Assembly: GCA_946402735.1 (NCBI GenBank)
Contig: CAMIXH010000002.1
Coordinates: 217,080-281,079, forward strand
Origin: an uncultured Mycoplasmatota bacterium
GTDB taxonomy: Bacteria; Bacillota_I; Bacilli_A; RF39; UBA660
Direction: 5' to 3'
Length of the DNA stretch: 64,000 bases
Position 1 is the first letter of the stretch. The number at the start of each line of letters is the position of its first letter. Made by a program: the position numbers and the translations under genes. Under the pieces are notes generated by a model. That model was given only the letters and a program-made list of their open reading frames with translations. It did not search any database and was not told the origin of the DNA. Positions 54,435 to 63,526 of this stretch are shown in pieces.

Positions 54435-55484
54435 TTATTCTTCATCTAAATTAATATGTTCTTCTTGAATTAGATCAGCAAATTGAGTCTTAAACTTCTC
54501 TAATTCCTTTATTTTAGAGTCTTCATAGATAACTTTAGTTCTCTTAATAGCTTTCCAGAAATGTTTTAATTTAACTTCAGTAGCATTCTCATATAATGCC
54601 ATAGAGAAAGCACTCATTACGATAGTTAAAGCAATATCTGGATATCTATTACCTATTTCGTATACTCTCTTGTATTCATCAGTCATTTGTACGATGAATG
54701 CAAATATCTTTTCTTTAATGAAATCAGTATAATTTAGCTTAATTCCAGTACGTTTTTCATATTTAGGATAAGTACCCATTAAAATTTGAGTACATTGTTC
54801 CATAGTAGGTTCAAGTACATCTACTCTTAAGAAACGTCTTAGGAAGGCTCTATCTCTTAAGATATATGCTTCAAATTCTTCATCTGTTGTAGCACCAATC
54901 ATCTTAATATCACCACGGTCTAAGCCTGGTTTTAACATGTTAGCAAAGTCTATAGACATATTTGAAGTATTTCTATTAACAAGTAAGTGAACCTCATCTA
55001 TAAATAGAATAATGTTTTTCTTAGTCTTTAATTCATCTACTAATAGTTGTAATTTATTCTCACTAGTACCATCTACTATTGTTTCTCCAAGTAAACTTGA
55101 AATATTAACTTTAATTAATTCATATGGTTTTAAGGCATTTGGAATAGTTCCATTAACCATCTTATAACCAATTCCTTCTACAATAGCAGTTTTACCTATA
55201 CCAGCTTTACCAACAAGAAGTGCACTCTTCTCTGGTGTTAATAGTATTTCTATTGCTTGTTCTATTTCCTTTTCACGACCAATAGCTGGGTTTGTTACAT
55301 ATTCCTTTCTACTTAGGTTTTCACCATAAGTATCAAGAATACTATATTTAATCTTCTTTTCTTCTGGTTCTGGTGCTACTGGAGCTGATCCAGTTACTTC
55401 ACTAAATGTACTTGAATCCATCCCAGTAGAATCAGTAGGTCTAACATTATTACCAAATTCAACTATTTCTAATTCATTATTCAT
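54435..55484 (-). CDS. Single-domain AAA+ ATPase related to the first ATPase domain of ClpA/B/C
   Basis: 349 residues. A low-complexity N-terminal 45 residues, then a ClpB-D1-like domain: NPAIGREKEIEQAIEIL, Walker A GKAGIGKTAIVEG, Walker B IILFIDEVHLLV, sensor-1 IGATTDEEFEAY, and an Arg finger in RDRAFLRRF, followed by a small helical domain. The N-domain, middle coil and second AAA domain of Clp proteins are absent; the length and a clean start show this is a stand-alone protein and not a truncation. It probably forms hexamers that remodel a specific partner. Confidence 0.85.
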   Translation of the reverse strand: MNNELEIVEFGNNVRPTDSTGMDSSTFSEVTGSAPVAPEPEEKKIKYSILDTYGENLSRKEYVTNPAIGREKEIEQAIEILLTPEKSALLVGKAGIGKTAIVEGIGYKMVNGTIPNALKPYELIKVNISSLLGETIVDGTSENKLQLLVDELKTKKNIILFIDEVHLLVNRNTSNMSIDFANMLKPGLDRGDIKMIGATTDEEFEAYILRDRAFLRRFLRVDVLEPTMEQCTQILMGTYPKYEKRTGIKLNYTDFIKEKIFAFIVQMTDEYKRVYEIGNRYPDIALTIVMSAFSMALYENATEVKLKHFWKAIKRTKVIYEDSKIKELEKFKTQFADLIQEEHINLDEE

Positions 55485-55547
55485 TTTTTTATTCCCTCTT
55501 TACTATATCAATTTTATCAATTTTGTATTAAAAAGTCTATAATTTTA

Positions 55548-55576
55548 TTGACAAAAGACACTCCCTATATTATACT
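55548..55576 (+). promoter_or_regulatory. Sigma70-type promoter of tRNA-Asn
   Basis: TTGACA 55548-55553, 17-bp spacer, TATACT 55571-55576. Confidence 0.9.
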
Positions 55577-55589
55577 ATCTTATGTAGCT

Positions 55590-55665
55590 GCCCAATTAGC
55601 TCAGTCGGTAGAGCGCACGGCTGTTAACCGTTAGGTCGCAGGTCCGAGTCCTGCATTGGGCGCCA
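55590..55665 (+). tRNA. tRNA-Asn (GTT anticodon)
   Basis: Acceptor GCCCAAT/ATTGGGC, D arm GCTC AGTCGGTA GAGC, anticodon stem CACGG/CCGTT (outer C.T mismatch), loop CTGTTAA with anticodon GTT, T stem GCAGG/CCTGC, encoded CCA with discriminator G. The T loop is TCCGAGT, again with C at the U55 position, as in the tRNA-Gly of this window. Confidence 0.95.
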
Positions 55666-55675
55666 TTAAAAAATT

Positions 55676-55702
55676 AACTCAAGTCTTCTTGAGTTTTTTT
55701 TA
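55676..55702 (+). terminator. Intrinsic terminator of tRNA-Asn
   Basis: AACTCAAG 55676-55683, TCTT loop, CTTGAGTT 55688-55695, then a T-run. Confidence 0.9.
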
Positions 55703-55734
55703 TACCTATTTTATAATAAAAATAGAGGTTACAT

Positions 55735-56406
55735 ATGACAATAAATCAAATAAAATTTCCAATATATATGACATGCATAATCCTAGCATTTATAGGGGCT
55801 TGCGTGTTTATTTATAAATATTTAATGAATAAAAAGATAAAAAAGAAAGACATACTTTTATATGTCAGTATGATAGTTCCTTTTGGTCTTCTTGGATCAT
55901 TAATTGTCTGTTATATAATAGATAAAAACATGGGATTATCCAGTTACATAGGTTGCTTTGTGCTGATTTTGACCAGTATTTTTTATGAAAAGGTAAATCC
56001 GAGCAAGAATTTGGAATATGTTAGGTGTACTATGTTATCAATGCCACTACTTTATGGAATTTCAAAATTAGGATGTTTTTTCGCAGGATGCTGTTACGGA
56101 CTTCCATATAATGGATTATTTTCAGTTACATACTCTTCTGGACTTAACATTCCACTCTTCCCTATTCAACTACTAGAATCCCTAGTATTTATAGGCCTTT
56201 TCATAGGTTTACTATTCATAAATAAGAAACACAGTAAAAATATAATCAGTATTACAATAATAGTTTGTGCATTTGCAAAATTTGCTTTAGACTTTTTAAG
56301 ATATGATCATTTAACAAAGGTAATTACCACTAATCAGATTATAAGTCTTATGTTACTATTTATTGTAATTGTAAATATGATAAGAAAAAAATTGTTAAAT
56401 AAATAA
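55735..56406 (+). CDS. Lgt-family-like polytopic membrane protein
   Basis: 223 residues, about seven TM helices. The core GISKLGCFFAGCCYGLPY...PLFPIQLLESLVF matches the layout of the prolipoprotein diacylglyceryl transferase fold, but the canonical Lgt motif with its catalytic Arg and His is not seen. So it is probably a paralog of Lgt with a different or lost activity. The adjacent Cys pair in AGCCYG is characteristic of this subgroup. Plus strand, 34 nt before the zinc-ribbon gene. Confidence 0.65.
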   Translation: MTINQIKFPIYMTCIILAFIGACVFIYKYLMNKKIKKKDILLYVSMIVPFGLLGSLIVCYIIDKNMGLSSYIGCFVLILTSIFYEKVNPSKNLEYVRCTMLSMPLLYGISKLGCFFAGCCYGLPYNGLFSVTYSSGLNIPLFPIQLLESLVFIGLFIGLLFINKKHSKNIISITIIVCAFAKFALDFLRYDHLTKVITTNQIISLMLLFIVIVNMIRKKLLNK

Positions 56407-56440
56407 AATAATAATATAATTAAGATAAGGAAGTGAAAAT

Positions 56441-56995
56441 ATGAAATGTTCTAAATGCGGTTATGAAATAAATGAAGGAGATAAATTTTGTAGAGAGTGT
56501 GGACAAGTAGTTGAAAGCACTACTCCAGAAAAAGAAGTAAAAGAAAAGACAAAAAAAGTAGAAGAACCAAAGGAAGAAGTAAAAGAAGAAGTTAAAACAG
56601 AAGTAACCACTGTTACTAATAAACCAGAAGAAAAAAGAATAGTTAGTTCTATGGCAAATGATACATTCTTCTGTTTATGTTCTATAATTTGTTATATTGC
56701 TTGTCCTTTATTAACAGGTTTATTTGCATATTTAGCTACAAAGTCTGATGTATTTTCCCTATTTGCAAGAATACCAATGATTTTGCCTTTTGTAGCATAT
56801 GCTCTAGCAATATATGCTAAGGTTAAATATCCAGAAAGTAAATTTGCTAAAATACTACTTATTATATATATTGTATTATTTGTATTAGGTATTATATTAA
56901 TGATAATAGCAGTAATCGCTTGTGCTATATTCCTAAGAGATTGCTTGGAAGGATGTCAGGGACTTGGATCTATTATCTCATTGTTATTTGGTTAA
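56441..56995 (+). CDS. Zinc-ribbon membrane protein
   Basis: 184 residues. An N-terminal zinc ribbon, MKCSKCGYEINEGDKFCRECG, binds one zinc via two CxxC pairs. A Glu/Lys-rich linker (about 30-70) and four TM helices (about 75-100, 105-125, 135-160, 165-180) follow. Such zinc_ribbon_2/DUF-type proteins are common in Firmicutes; function unknown. AAGGAAG ribosome binding site. Confidence 0.7.
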   Translation: MKCSKCGYEINEGDKFCRECGQVVESTTPEKEVKEKTKKVEEPKEEVKEEVKTEVTTVTNKPEEKRIVSSMANDTFFCLCSIICYIACPLLTGLFAYLATKSDVFSLFARIPMILPFVAYALAIYAKVKYPESKFAKILLIIYIVLFVLGIILMIIAVIACAIFLRDCLEGCQGLGSIISLLFG

Positions 56996-57026
56996 AATAA
57001 AAAGACTCATTTGAGTCTTTTTTATT
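56996..57026. terminator. Bidirectional terminator between convergent genes
   Basis: AAAGACTCA 57001-57009, 2-nt loop, TGAGTCTTT 57012-57020, A/T runs on both sides. Confidence 0.88.
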
Positions 57027-58314
57027 GTACTGCAATTTTACTAGCTTCATTTGGATTAACTGTTATTTTAACAGTATATCTAGCAAGTTCATCATTATCA
57101 TAAATCTTGCCTTCTTTAATATCATCCAAATATACGCTAAATCTATCTCTATCATCAAGTTTTAATGATACATATACACCATTAACACTAGCTTTAGTGT
57201 AATAATCATAATAAACTTCATAATATCTAGTTTCTATTTTAACTTTACCTTTTATATTTTTGTCATGTTTAATAACATATTGAGTATTGTAATTACTATT
57301 AAATGTAATTATGAATTTTTCATTTGATTCTTTTGGTAAATCATATGTCTCTAGTTTTCTAGTCATTGTATACTTTTCACTAACATCTTGTACATAATCA
57401 ATATCCTTAATCTCTCTAAATGCCATAACTCCACCAAAAGCTATTAAAGCAACAGATAAGAATATAATTATAAGATTTAATCTAAGAGACATCTTCTTTC
57501 TAAATATAGCTCTATTAATCATAATAACAAGCCATAATATTAGGAAATCTATTCCGAATAAGCAAATAATAACACCTTTAAACTTAATACCATCTAAATA
57601 AGCAAATATAGCTGCAAAGAACACAACTGTTACCCATAACCATATAAATACAAGTACGCATGTAAAAAACACTCCTAGAGTCCTTAAAATAACTCTTTTT
57701 ATTCTAGTACTTCTACTCTCAAATATATGAGTTTCACTTACTATTTCACTAACATCACTTATTTTATCTTCTACTTCTTCTTTAACTTCTTCTACTATTT
57801 CTTTAGGAGTATCAGTTACTTTTCTTTTCTTAAATGATACGTCTTTAGTTAAGAAGTTTTTAATTTTATTGAATACTGATTCTTTTTCTTCTTTCTTAGT
57901 ATCTTTCTTTTCTTTCTTAACTTCTTTTTTCTTATCTTTCTTTTTAGAAGCTAACTTTTCTTTTAATCTAACAAATATATTAGGTTTCTTTTCTTTCTTA
58001 ATTTTTATTGTTTCTTTTTTCTTAGTTTCTTTCTTTGGTTTTTCTTCTTTCTTTTCTTCTTTTTCTTTCTTCTTATTCTTAAAGTATTTACTAATCTTTT
58101 CAAAAACACTTACTTTTTCATTTTTAAAAGGTTCTAATTCTTTAGCTGCTAATTCTTCAGGATCACCTAGTCCTTTAATTATGTCTTTAATCTTTTTTCC
58201 ACTTGCTTTTTCAGACTTGATAAAAGAATCGTATTTATTAACGATTTCATCTTTGTGTTTTGAATCACCCAAGAAAGAACTTAATTCTTCTAAAAATTTC
58301 TTATCCTTTTTCAT
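57022..58314 (-). CDS. HAAS/DUF1700-like membrane protein with a long Lys-rich linker
   Basis: 430 residues from the ATG at 58314 (GGGGAT 7 nt upstream). N-terminal HAAS-type domain (FLEELSSFLGDSKHKDEIVNKYDSFI and IIKGLGDPEELAAKEL), common in proteins paired with PadR regulators. A Lys/Glu-rich linker of about 120 residues, three to four TM helices (about 215-310) and an extracytoplasmic beta domain follow. No PadR gene is next to it. Possibly an envelope-stress or signalling protein. Confidence 0.65.
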   Translation of the reverse strand: MKKDKKFLEELSSFLGDSKHKDEIVNKYDSFIKSEKASGKKIKDIIKGLGDPEELAAKELEPFKNEKVSVFEKISKYFKNKKKEKEEKKEEKPKKETKKKETIKIKKEKKPNIFVRLKEKLASKKKDKKKEVKKEKKDTKKEEKESVFNKIKNFLTKDVSFKKRKVTDTPKEIVEEVKEEVEDKISDVSEIVSETHIFESRSTRIKRVILRTLGVFFTCVLVFIWLWVTVVFFAAIFAYLDGIKFKGVIICLFGIDFLILWLVIMINRAIFRKKMSLRLNLIIIFLSVALIAFGGVMAFREIKDIDYVQDVSEKYTMTRKLETYDLPKESNEKFIITFNSNYNTQYVIKHDKNIKGKVKIETRYYEVYYDYYTKASVNGVYVSLKLDDRDRFSVYLDDIKEGKIYDNDELARYTVKITVNPNEASKIAVQ

Positions 58315-58427
58315 ACCATATATCCCCTTTTGTACATAAAGCAAACATATTATAGCATATAGTTTCTAAGAAAAAAAGGGAAAAAACACTATTTTTTAAA
58401 AAATTTTATTGTAAAAATAAAAAATAA

Positions 58428-58454
58428 TTAGCACTCTCTATTGACAAGTGCTAA
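58428..58454. promoter_or_regulatory. CIRCE element (HrcA operator)
   Basis: TTAGCACTC, 9-nt spacer, AAGTGCTAA: consensus apart from the first base of the second arm. It overlaps the -35 of the Hsp20 gene. Confidence 0.92.
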
Positions 58455-58468
58455 TTATTGAGTATAAT
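58441..58468 (+). promoter_or_regulatory. Promoter of the Hsp20 gene
   Basis: TTGACA 58441-58446, 16-bp spacer, TATAAT 58463-58468. The -35 is inside the CIRCE spacer. Confidence 0.88.
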
Positions 58469-58492
58469 TATATTTGTAAGGAGATGATAATA

Positions 58493-58888
58493 ATGAGTTT
58501 ATTACCAGACAGATTTTATTTAGATGATTTCTTTAATGATTTTGCACCAATGCCAAAAATGAAAAATCTAGATATGAAGTGCGACATTTATGAGAAAGGT
58601 GGTAATGTTCATATTGAACTAGAAGTTCCTGGATATGATAAAAAAGATATCAAATTAGACGTAGATAAAGGTGTTTTAACTGTTGAAGGTCATACTGACA
58701 GTGAACATGAAGATAAGGATAAAAAATATTATAGAAAAGAAAGAATTTCAGGATCTTTTAGAAGACAATTCACTATTGGAGATATAAATGAAAAAGATAT
58801 TCATGCCGCATTTAATAATGGTGTATTAAAAGTTACATTCCCTAAAGAAGAGAAGAAAGAACAAAAGAAATATATCCAAATAAATTAA
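58493..58888 (+). CDS. Small heat shock protein, Hsp20 family
   Basis: 131 residues from the ATG at 58493 (AAGGAGATG 4-10 nt upstream). The start DDFFNDF region is followed by an alpha-crystallin domain: MKCDIYEKGGNVHIELEVPGYDKKDIKLDVDKGVLTVEG, then YYRKERISGSFRRQFTIGDINEKDIHAAFNNGVLKVTFPK, with the typical GVLxVxxPK motif. It binds unfolded proteins without ATP. CIRCE upstream shows HrcA control. Confidence 0.96.
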   Translation: MSLLPDRFYLDDFFNDFAPMPKMKNLDMKCDIYEKGGNVHIELEVPGYDKKDIKLDVDKGVLTVEGHTDSEHEDKDKKYYRKERISGSFRRQFTIGDINEKDIHAAFNNGVLKVTFPKEEKKEQKKYIQIN

Positions 58889-58900
58889 TATTAATTAAAT

Positions 58901-58930
58901 AAAAAAAGCTTCATTTGAAGCTTTTTTATT
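58901..58930. terminator. Bidirectional terminator between hsp20 and ychF
   Basis: AAAAGCTTCA 58904-58913, 2-nt loop, TGAAGCTTTT 58916-58925. Confidence 0.9.
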
Positions 58931-60032
58931 TTGTAACATTAAATCTAAAGTAACAGATATCTCCATCTTGCATTAGATAATCTTTTCCCTCTAGTCTTGC
59001 TTTACCTGCTTCTTTAACTTTTAATTCACTTCCACAAGCAATTAAGTCATCATAACTCATTACTTCTGCTTTAATGAATCCTTTTTCAAAGTCAGTATGT
59101 ATTATACCAGCACACTCTGGTGCTTTCATACCATCTTTAAATGTCCATGCTCTAACTTCATCTTTACCTACAGTAAAGAATGTTTTAAGTCCTAGCATAT
59201 GATATGTAATATGAATTAATTGATCTAGTCCACTATTAGCAATACCAAGTTCATGTAAGAACTCTTCTTTACTTTCAACATCAAGTTCTGCTAACTCACT
59301 TTCTATCTTAGCACACATTAGTACTACACTAGCTTTCTCAATAGAAGCTATTTCTCTTACAACATCTACATATTTATTACCACTACTTAGTAAATCATCT
59401 TCACTAACATTAGCTAAATATATAAATGGTTTATTAGTAATAAGATTAAAATTCTTAAGTAATTTTTGTTCTTTTTCATCAAACTCTGTTAATCTTAACA
59501 TCATTCCATTACTTAATACTTCTTTTGCTTTCTTTAAAGTAGCTACTTCAAATAATGCTTCTTTATCATTAGTAGTAACGGCTTTCTTTTCTATCTTACC
59601 TATTCTATTTTCTACTATTTCTAAATCACTTAGAATTAATTCATAATTAACTATTTCTATATCACGTCTTGGATCAATAGATCCTTCAACATGAATAATA
59701 TCTTTACTTTCAAAACATCTAACTACTTCTACTATTGCATCTACTTCTCTTATATTAGCTAAGAACTTATTACCAAGTCCTTCACCAGTAGAAGCACCTT
59801 TTACTAACCCCGCAATATCTATAAACTCATATTGTGTTCCGATTAGTCTTTCTGGCATATACATATCATTTAATACTTCTAGCCTCTTATCTGGAACACT
59901 TACAACTCCAACATTAGGATCTATTGTTGCAAATGGATAATTGGCAGCTAATATATTCTTTTTAGTAATTGCATTAAATAAAGTGCTTTTTCCAACATTT
60001 GGAAGTCCTATAATACCTGCCTTAAGCGCCAT
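58926..60032 (-). CDS. ychF: Ribosome-binding ATPase YchF
   Basis: 368 residues, full length. G1 [16 protein letters not shown]3 [20 protein letters not shown], NxxE-type G4 (YLANVSEDD; the YchF clade prefers ATP over GTP), and the TGS-like end [11 protein letters not shown]. It binds the ribosome and takes part in stress responses. Overlaps the AbgT-like gene upstream by 11 nt. Confidence 0.96.
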   Translation of the reverse strand: MALKAGIIGLPNVGKSTLFNAITKKNILAANYPFATIDPNVGVVSVPDKRLEVLNDMYMPERLIGTQYEFIDIAGLVKGASTGEGLGNKFLANIREVDAIVEVVRCFESKDIIHVEGSIDPRRDIEIVNYELILSDLEIVENRIGKIEKKAVTTNDKEALFEVATLKKAKEVLSNGMMLRLTEFDEKEQKLLKNFNLITNKPFIYLANVSEDDLLSSGNKYVDVVREIASIEKASVVLMCAKIESELAELDVESKEEFLHELGIANSGLDQLIHITYHMLGLKTFFTVGKDEVRAWTFKDGMKAPECAGIIHTDFEKGFIKAEVMSYDDLIACGSELKVKEAGKARLEGKDYLMQDGDICYFRFNVTK

Positions 60033-61548
60033 AACTCACCCCCGGGAATGATCCAATACCAGTTGGAATTCCTATCATATAGAATCCTATAATTGCTATA
60101 AACATAATAATTGCAGTATATGCTGCATATGGCATCATATACTTAATACCATCTTTCATAGTTACCATATCTTCTTTATTATACTTTTCTAAGAAAGCTA
60201 AATATATAACAAAGAATGTAAATAATGGAGTAATACCACTAGTAATAGAAGATGATGTAACATATATTATTTGAGCAAACTCAGGACTAATACTAGCATT
60301 CATATAAAGTGGTACCATACTACCTGATATCATTTTCCACTTAGCTAGAGAATTTGGATTTAATATATTACTAATAGCAATTAATATAATTGTTATTATT
60401 ATTAATCCTACACCAGTAAATGAAATACCACCAATCCATTTAGCACAAAGTCCAGTAAGAACTTCTCCTATATTACTTTCTTCAAATACACTTATAAATA
60501 ATGATGCAAAGAATAATAACACCATTATATTGCCAATATTATCAAGTGAATAAGCAAGTGATTCAGTAACATCTTTAGCATTTTTAATAGTCTTACACAT
60601 TATTCCATATCCAAAACCTATTATTACAAATAAGAATGTTATTATAAATATAAATCCTTGATTAAATAAAGAATCAGCTCCAAATAACATATCTATATAT
60701 ATTGTAGCTCTATGATCAAGAAGTGCTCCTGATAATGGAAGTCCTGGTATAATCATATAAATAACTATTAATGAATATAATGCTCCAAGTCCAAGACCAA
60801 CTATTATTCCTCTTAATTCTTTATTTGTTATAACTACATCCTCTTCATCATGTTCATACTTAGGAAGTTTAGGCATAATCTTCTTTTCTGTAACAAAAGT
60901 GAATACAAATGCTGTTGCTATTAATAAACCAATCATTATAAATAATGAGAAGAATGTTCCAATAGCATAGTTTTCATCTATTGTCTTAGCAGCACTTAAA
61001 GTTAATTTTAATAATGAACTATCATTAGCAGTTAAGAATATATTAATTCCACTACCAAATGATAATGCTGCAAATGAAGCAATAATTCCTCCAAATGGAT
61101 TACGTCTACCATATTTAAATAGTAAAGCTCCTATTGGAAGCATAATAACAAATCCTATATCACCAAATAATGATAATAATAAACTAATAAATATTAATAT
61201 AAATGTAATTGTATTCTTTTTAGAATTCTTAGTTAATAATGTGAAGAATGATTTTAAAAATCCAGACTTCTCAAGTACACCAATACCTATTAATACTATT
61301 ATTAATATTGAAAGTGGTGTAAATGACATAAAATTCTTAACAGCATGTGTAACTATATATTTAGCGCCACTTAAGCTAAATAAGTTTTTTACTTCTATTA
61401 TATTATTAACAAGTGTTCCTGTTGTACTAACAGTAGTATATTCACTTTGAACATTCAATAAATGAAGTAATCCACTTAATATTACAGTTACTATGGTAAG
61501 AATAATAAATGTCATAACAGGACTTATTCTTTTCCTTTTTTTAAACAT
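60022..61548 (-). CDS. AbgT-family transporter
   Basis: 508 residues, about 12 TM helices. KYIVTHAVKNFMSFTPLSILIIVLIGIGVLEKSGF and SLFGDIGFVIMLPIGALLF are typical AbgT regions; NPNSLAKWKMISGSMVPLYMNASISPEFAQIIY near the C-terminus matches the second conserved domain. The family moves p-aminobenzoyl-glutamate or sulfonamides in proton symport or antiport. Its start shares a base with the yyzM stop. It interrupts the usual yyzM-ychF adjacency. Confidence 0.9.
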   Translation of the reverse strand: MFKKRKRISPVMTFIILTIVTVILSGLLHLLNVQSEYTTVSTTGTLVNNIIEVKNLFSLSGAKYIVTHAVKNFMSFTPLSILIIVLIGIGVLEKSGFLKSFFTLLTKNSKKNTITFILIFISLLLSLFGDIGFVIMLPIGALLFKYGRRNPFGGIIASFAALSFGSGINIFLTANDSSLLKLTLSAAKTIDENYAIGTFFSLFIMIGLLIATAFVFTFVTEKKIMPKLPKYEHDEEDVVITNKELRGIIVGLGLGALYSLIVIYMIIPGLPLSGALLDHRATIYIDMLFGADSLFNQGFIFIITFLFVIIGFGYGIMCKTIKNAKDVTESLAYSLDNIGNIMVLLFFASLFISVFEESNIGEVLTGLCAKWIGGISFTGVGLIIITIILIAISNILNPNSLAKWKMISGSMVPLYMNASISPEFAQIIYVTSSSITSGITPLFTFFVIYLAFLEKYNKEDMVTMKDGIKYMMPYAAYTAIIMFIAIIGFYMIGIPTGIGSFPGVSYGA

Positions 61549-61733
61549 TAAATCTCACTCACCTTTTTAAGTTTCTTGTTAAATTCCATACGATCCATCA
61601 TGATACTTCTACCACAATTAACGCATTTTATTTTAACATCTACACCCACTCTAGTTACTTCCCAAAGATTAGTTCCGCATGGGTGGGCTTTTTTCATAAT
61701 AACTTTGCTTCCTATTTTATACTCTTTGTTCAT
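61548..61733 (-). CDS. yyzM: DUF951/YyzM family protein
   Basis: 61 residues from the ATG at 61733. KIGSKVIMKKAHPCGTNLWEVTRVGVDVKIKCVNCGRSIMM is the family signature, with a Cys-x2-Cys (KCVNCG) and an isolated Cys that may bind metal. Function unknown. Gap of 1 nt to parB; the order parA-parB-yyzM is that of the Bacillus oriC region. Confidence 0.93.
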   Translation of the reverse strand: MNKEYKIGSKVIMKKAHPCGTNLWEVTRVGVDVKIKCVNCGRSIMMDRMEFNKKLKKVSEI

Positions 61734-61734
61734 C

Positions 61735-62643
61735 TTAATCAACACTCACATCAACGTTTAATATTTCAAGTATTCTCTCTAAATCCTTTTCACTATTAAA
61801 AGGAATTACAATCTTTTTATTTTGAATCTTAACTTTATTGCCAATCTTTTCTGTGAATGCATCTGCTACATAATCATATTCTCTTGTAGGTCTATTTACT
61901 TTAATTTTATTTTTTCTTTCATAATTAGGATTACTTGCTATTTCTTCAAGTGCTCTTACTGATAAATGTTCATTCATAACTCTTTTAGCTAATTCTAGTA
62001 TTTTATCAGTATCTTCTAGTTTACTAAGTACTCTAGCATGTCCCATAGATATATATCCATTTAGTATATGTTGTTTTACTTCATATGGTAGTTTTAATAA
62101 ACCAATCATATTAGTAACATAACTTCTACTCTTTCCTACACGTCTTGCTAATTCTTCTTGAGAAATACCTAGTTTACCAACAAGATTTTGATAAGCTTCA
62201 GCTTCTTCTATAGCAGTTAAATCTTCTCTTTGAATATTTTCAAGTAATGCTATTTGCATCATATCTTCATCAGAGAATTCTTTAATAACAGCTGGTACAG
62301 TTTCTAAGCCTGCCATTCTAGCAGCCTTACATCTTCTTTCACCAGCTACTATTTCATAACCATGAATACTCTTTTTAACAATAACAGGTTCAACTACACC
62401 AAACTCTTTAATAGATTCAGCTAATTCTTGTAACTTTTCTTCATCAAAAGTTCTTCTTGGTTGATAAGGATTACTTCTTAAATCATTTAGATTTACTTCA
62501 ACAATATCTTCTTTTTTAGCATTATGACTTATTTCATCCAATGAATCAAGTGGATTAGAATATAAACTTTCATTGCTAAATAATTGTTCTAGTCCTTTTC
62601 CTAAAGCCTTTCTCTTATTATTATTTGTTTCCATTTCTTTCAA
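61735..62643 (-). CDS. parB: Chromosome-partitioning protein ParB
   Basis: 302 residues from a TTG at 62643; an in-frame ATG at 62634 is also possible, and the GAGGTGA site suits either only moderately. Linker DIVEVNLNDLRSNPYQPRR, box II AGERRCKAARMAG, and the HTH domain ENIQREDLTAIEEAEAYQ with GKSRSYVTNMIGLLKLP. ParB binds parS and loads CTP-dependently on DNA; here it is co-transcribed with parA. Confidence 0.96.
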   Translation of the reverse strand: MKEMETNNNKRKALGKGLEQLFSNESLYSNPLDSLDEISHNAKKEDIVEVNLNDLRSNPYQPRRTFDEEKLQELAESIKEFGVVEPVIVKKSIHGYEIVAGERRCKAARMAGLETVPAVIKEFSDEDMMQIALLENIQREDLTAIEEAEAYQNLVGKLGISQEELARRVGKSRSYVTNMIGLLKLPYEVKQHILNGYISMGHARVLSKLEDTDKILELAKRVMNEHLSVRALEEIASNPNYERKNKIKVNRPTREYDYVADAFTEKIGNKVKIQNKKIVIPFNSEKDLERILEILNVDVSVD

Positions 62644-63409
62644 TCACCTCTTTAGCCAAATTTAAATATGCTAGAGCCCCTTTACTCTTTGGATCATATT
62701 CTATAATTGGTTTTCCATGACTTGGTGCTTCAACTAGTTTAACTAGTCTTGGAATAATAGTACTAAATACTTTCTCATTAAAGAATTTACGTACATCTTC
62801 TACTACTTCAAGACCAAGTAATGTTCTACCATCTAACATAGTTAATAAAACACCCTCTATTTCTAAATTTTGATTAACTCTCTTTTGTACTTGTAATATA
62901 GTTTTTAATAAAAGATTAACTCCTTCTAAACTATAATACTCACATTGAATAGGTATTAATACTGAATCAGATGCAGCTAGAGCATTAGTAGTTAAAATAC
63001 CTAAAGCAGGAGGACAATCTATAATAATATAATCATATCTATCTCTAACTTTATTAATTTGATTCTTTAATTGTTCAGTCATGATAAATTGTCTATCTTG
63101 CATACTTAGTTGCATTAATTCTATTTCAGCACCTGCTAAATCTATAACAGATGGTATTATACTTAAATTTTTAAATGGTGTCTTAATGATAGCGTCCTTA
63201 ATTTCGCATGCCCCCATTATAACATCATATGTACTCTTTTTAATCTTAGCTCTTTCTATACCAAGACCAGTAGTAGTATTACTTTGAGAATCTAAATCTA
63301 TTAATAATACTTTCTTGTCTAAATGTCCTAAAGAACTAGATAAATTTATACTTGTTGTTGTTTTTCCTACTCCACCTTTTTGGTTTACTAATGATATTAC
63401 TTTTCCCAC
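62621..63409 (-). CDS. parA: Chromosome-partitioning ATPase ParA/Soj
   Basis: 262 residues from a GTG at 63409 (AGGAAGG 8 nt upstream), which gives the usual N-terminus MGKVISLVNQKGGVGKTT. An upstream in-frame start would add 12 odd residues. The deviant Walker A KGGVGKTT, Walker A' LLIDLDSQ, Walker B IIIDCPPALG and a C-terminal VEDVRKFF region are all present. Start of parB overlaps by 23 nt. Confidence 0.96.
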   Translation of the reverse strand: MGKVISLVNQKGGVGKTTTSINLSSSLGHLDKKVLLIDLDSQSNTTTGLGIERAKIKKSTYDVIMGACEIKDAIIKTPFKNLSIIPSVIDLAGAEIELMQLSMQDRQFIMTEQLKNQINKVRDRYDYIIIDCPPALGILTTNALAASDSVLIPIQCEYYSLEGVNLLLKTILQVQKRVNQNLEIEGVLLTMLDGRTLLGLEVVEDVRKFFNEKVFSTIIPRLVKLVEAPSHGKPIIEYDPKSKGALAYLNLAKEVIERNGNK

Positions 63410-63502
63410 TGCGCATACCTTCCTTACTAACAAATATTTTATCATACATTAATACTTTTTTAAAGCAAGAATATTATTTTATTTCATATTATTTCCTACA
63501 AA

Positions 63503-63526
63503 ATAAAAAGAGGGGTGACCCTCTTT
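63503..63526 (-). terminator. Intrinsic terminator of the FAD-dependent dehydrogenase gene
   Basis: AAAGAGGG 63507-63514, GTGA loop, CCCTCTTT 63519-63526; T-rich on the minus strand. Confidence 0.85.
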
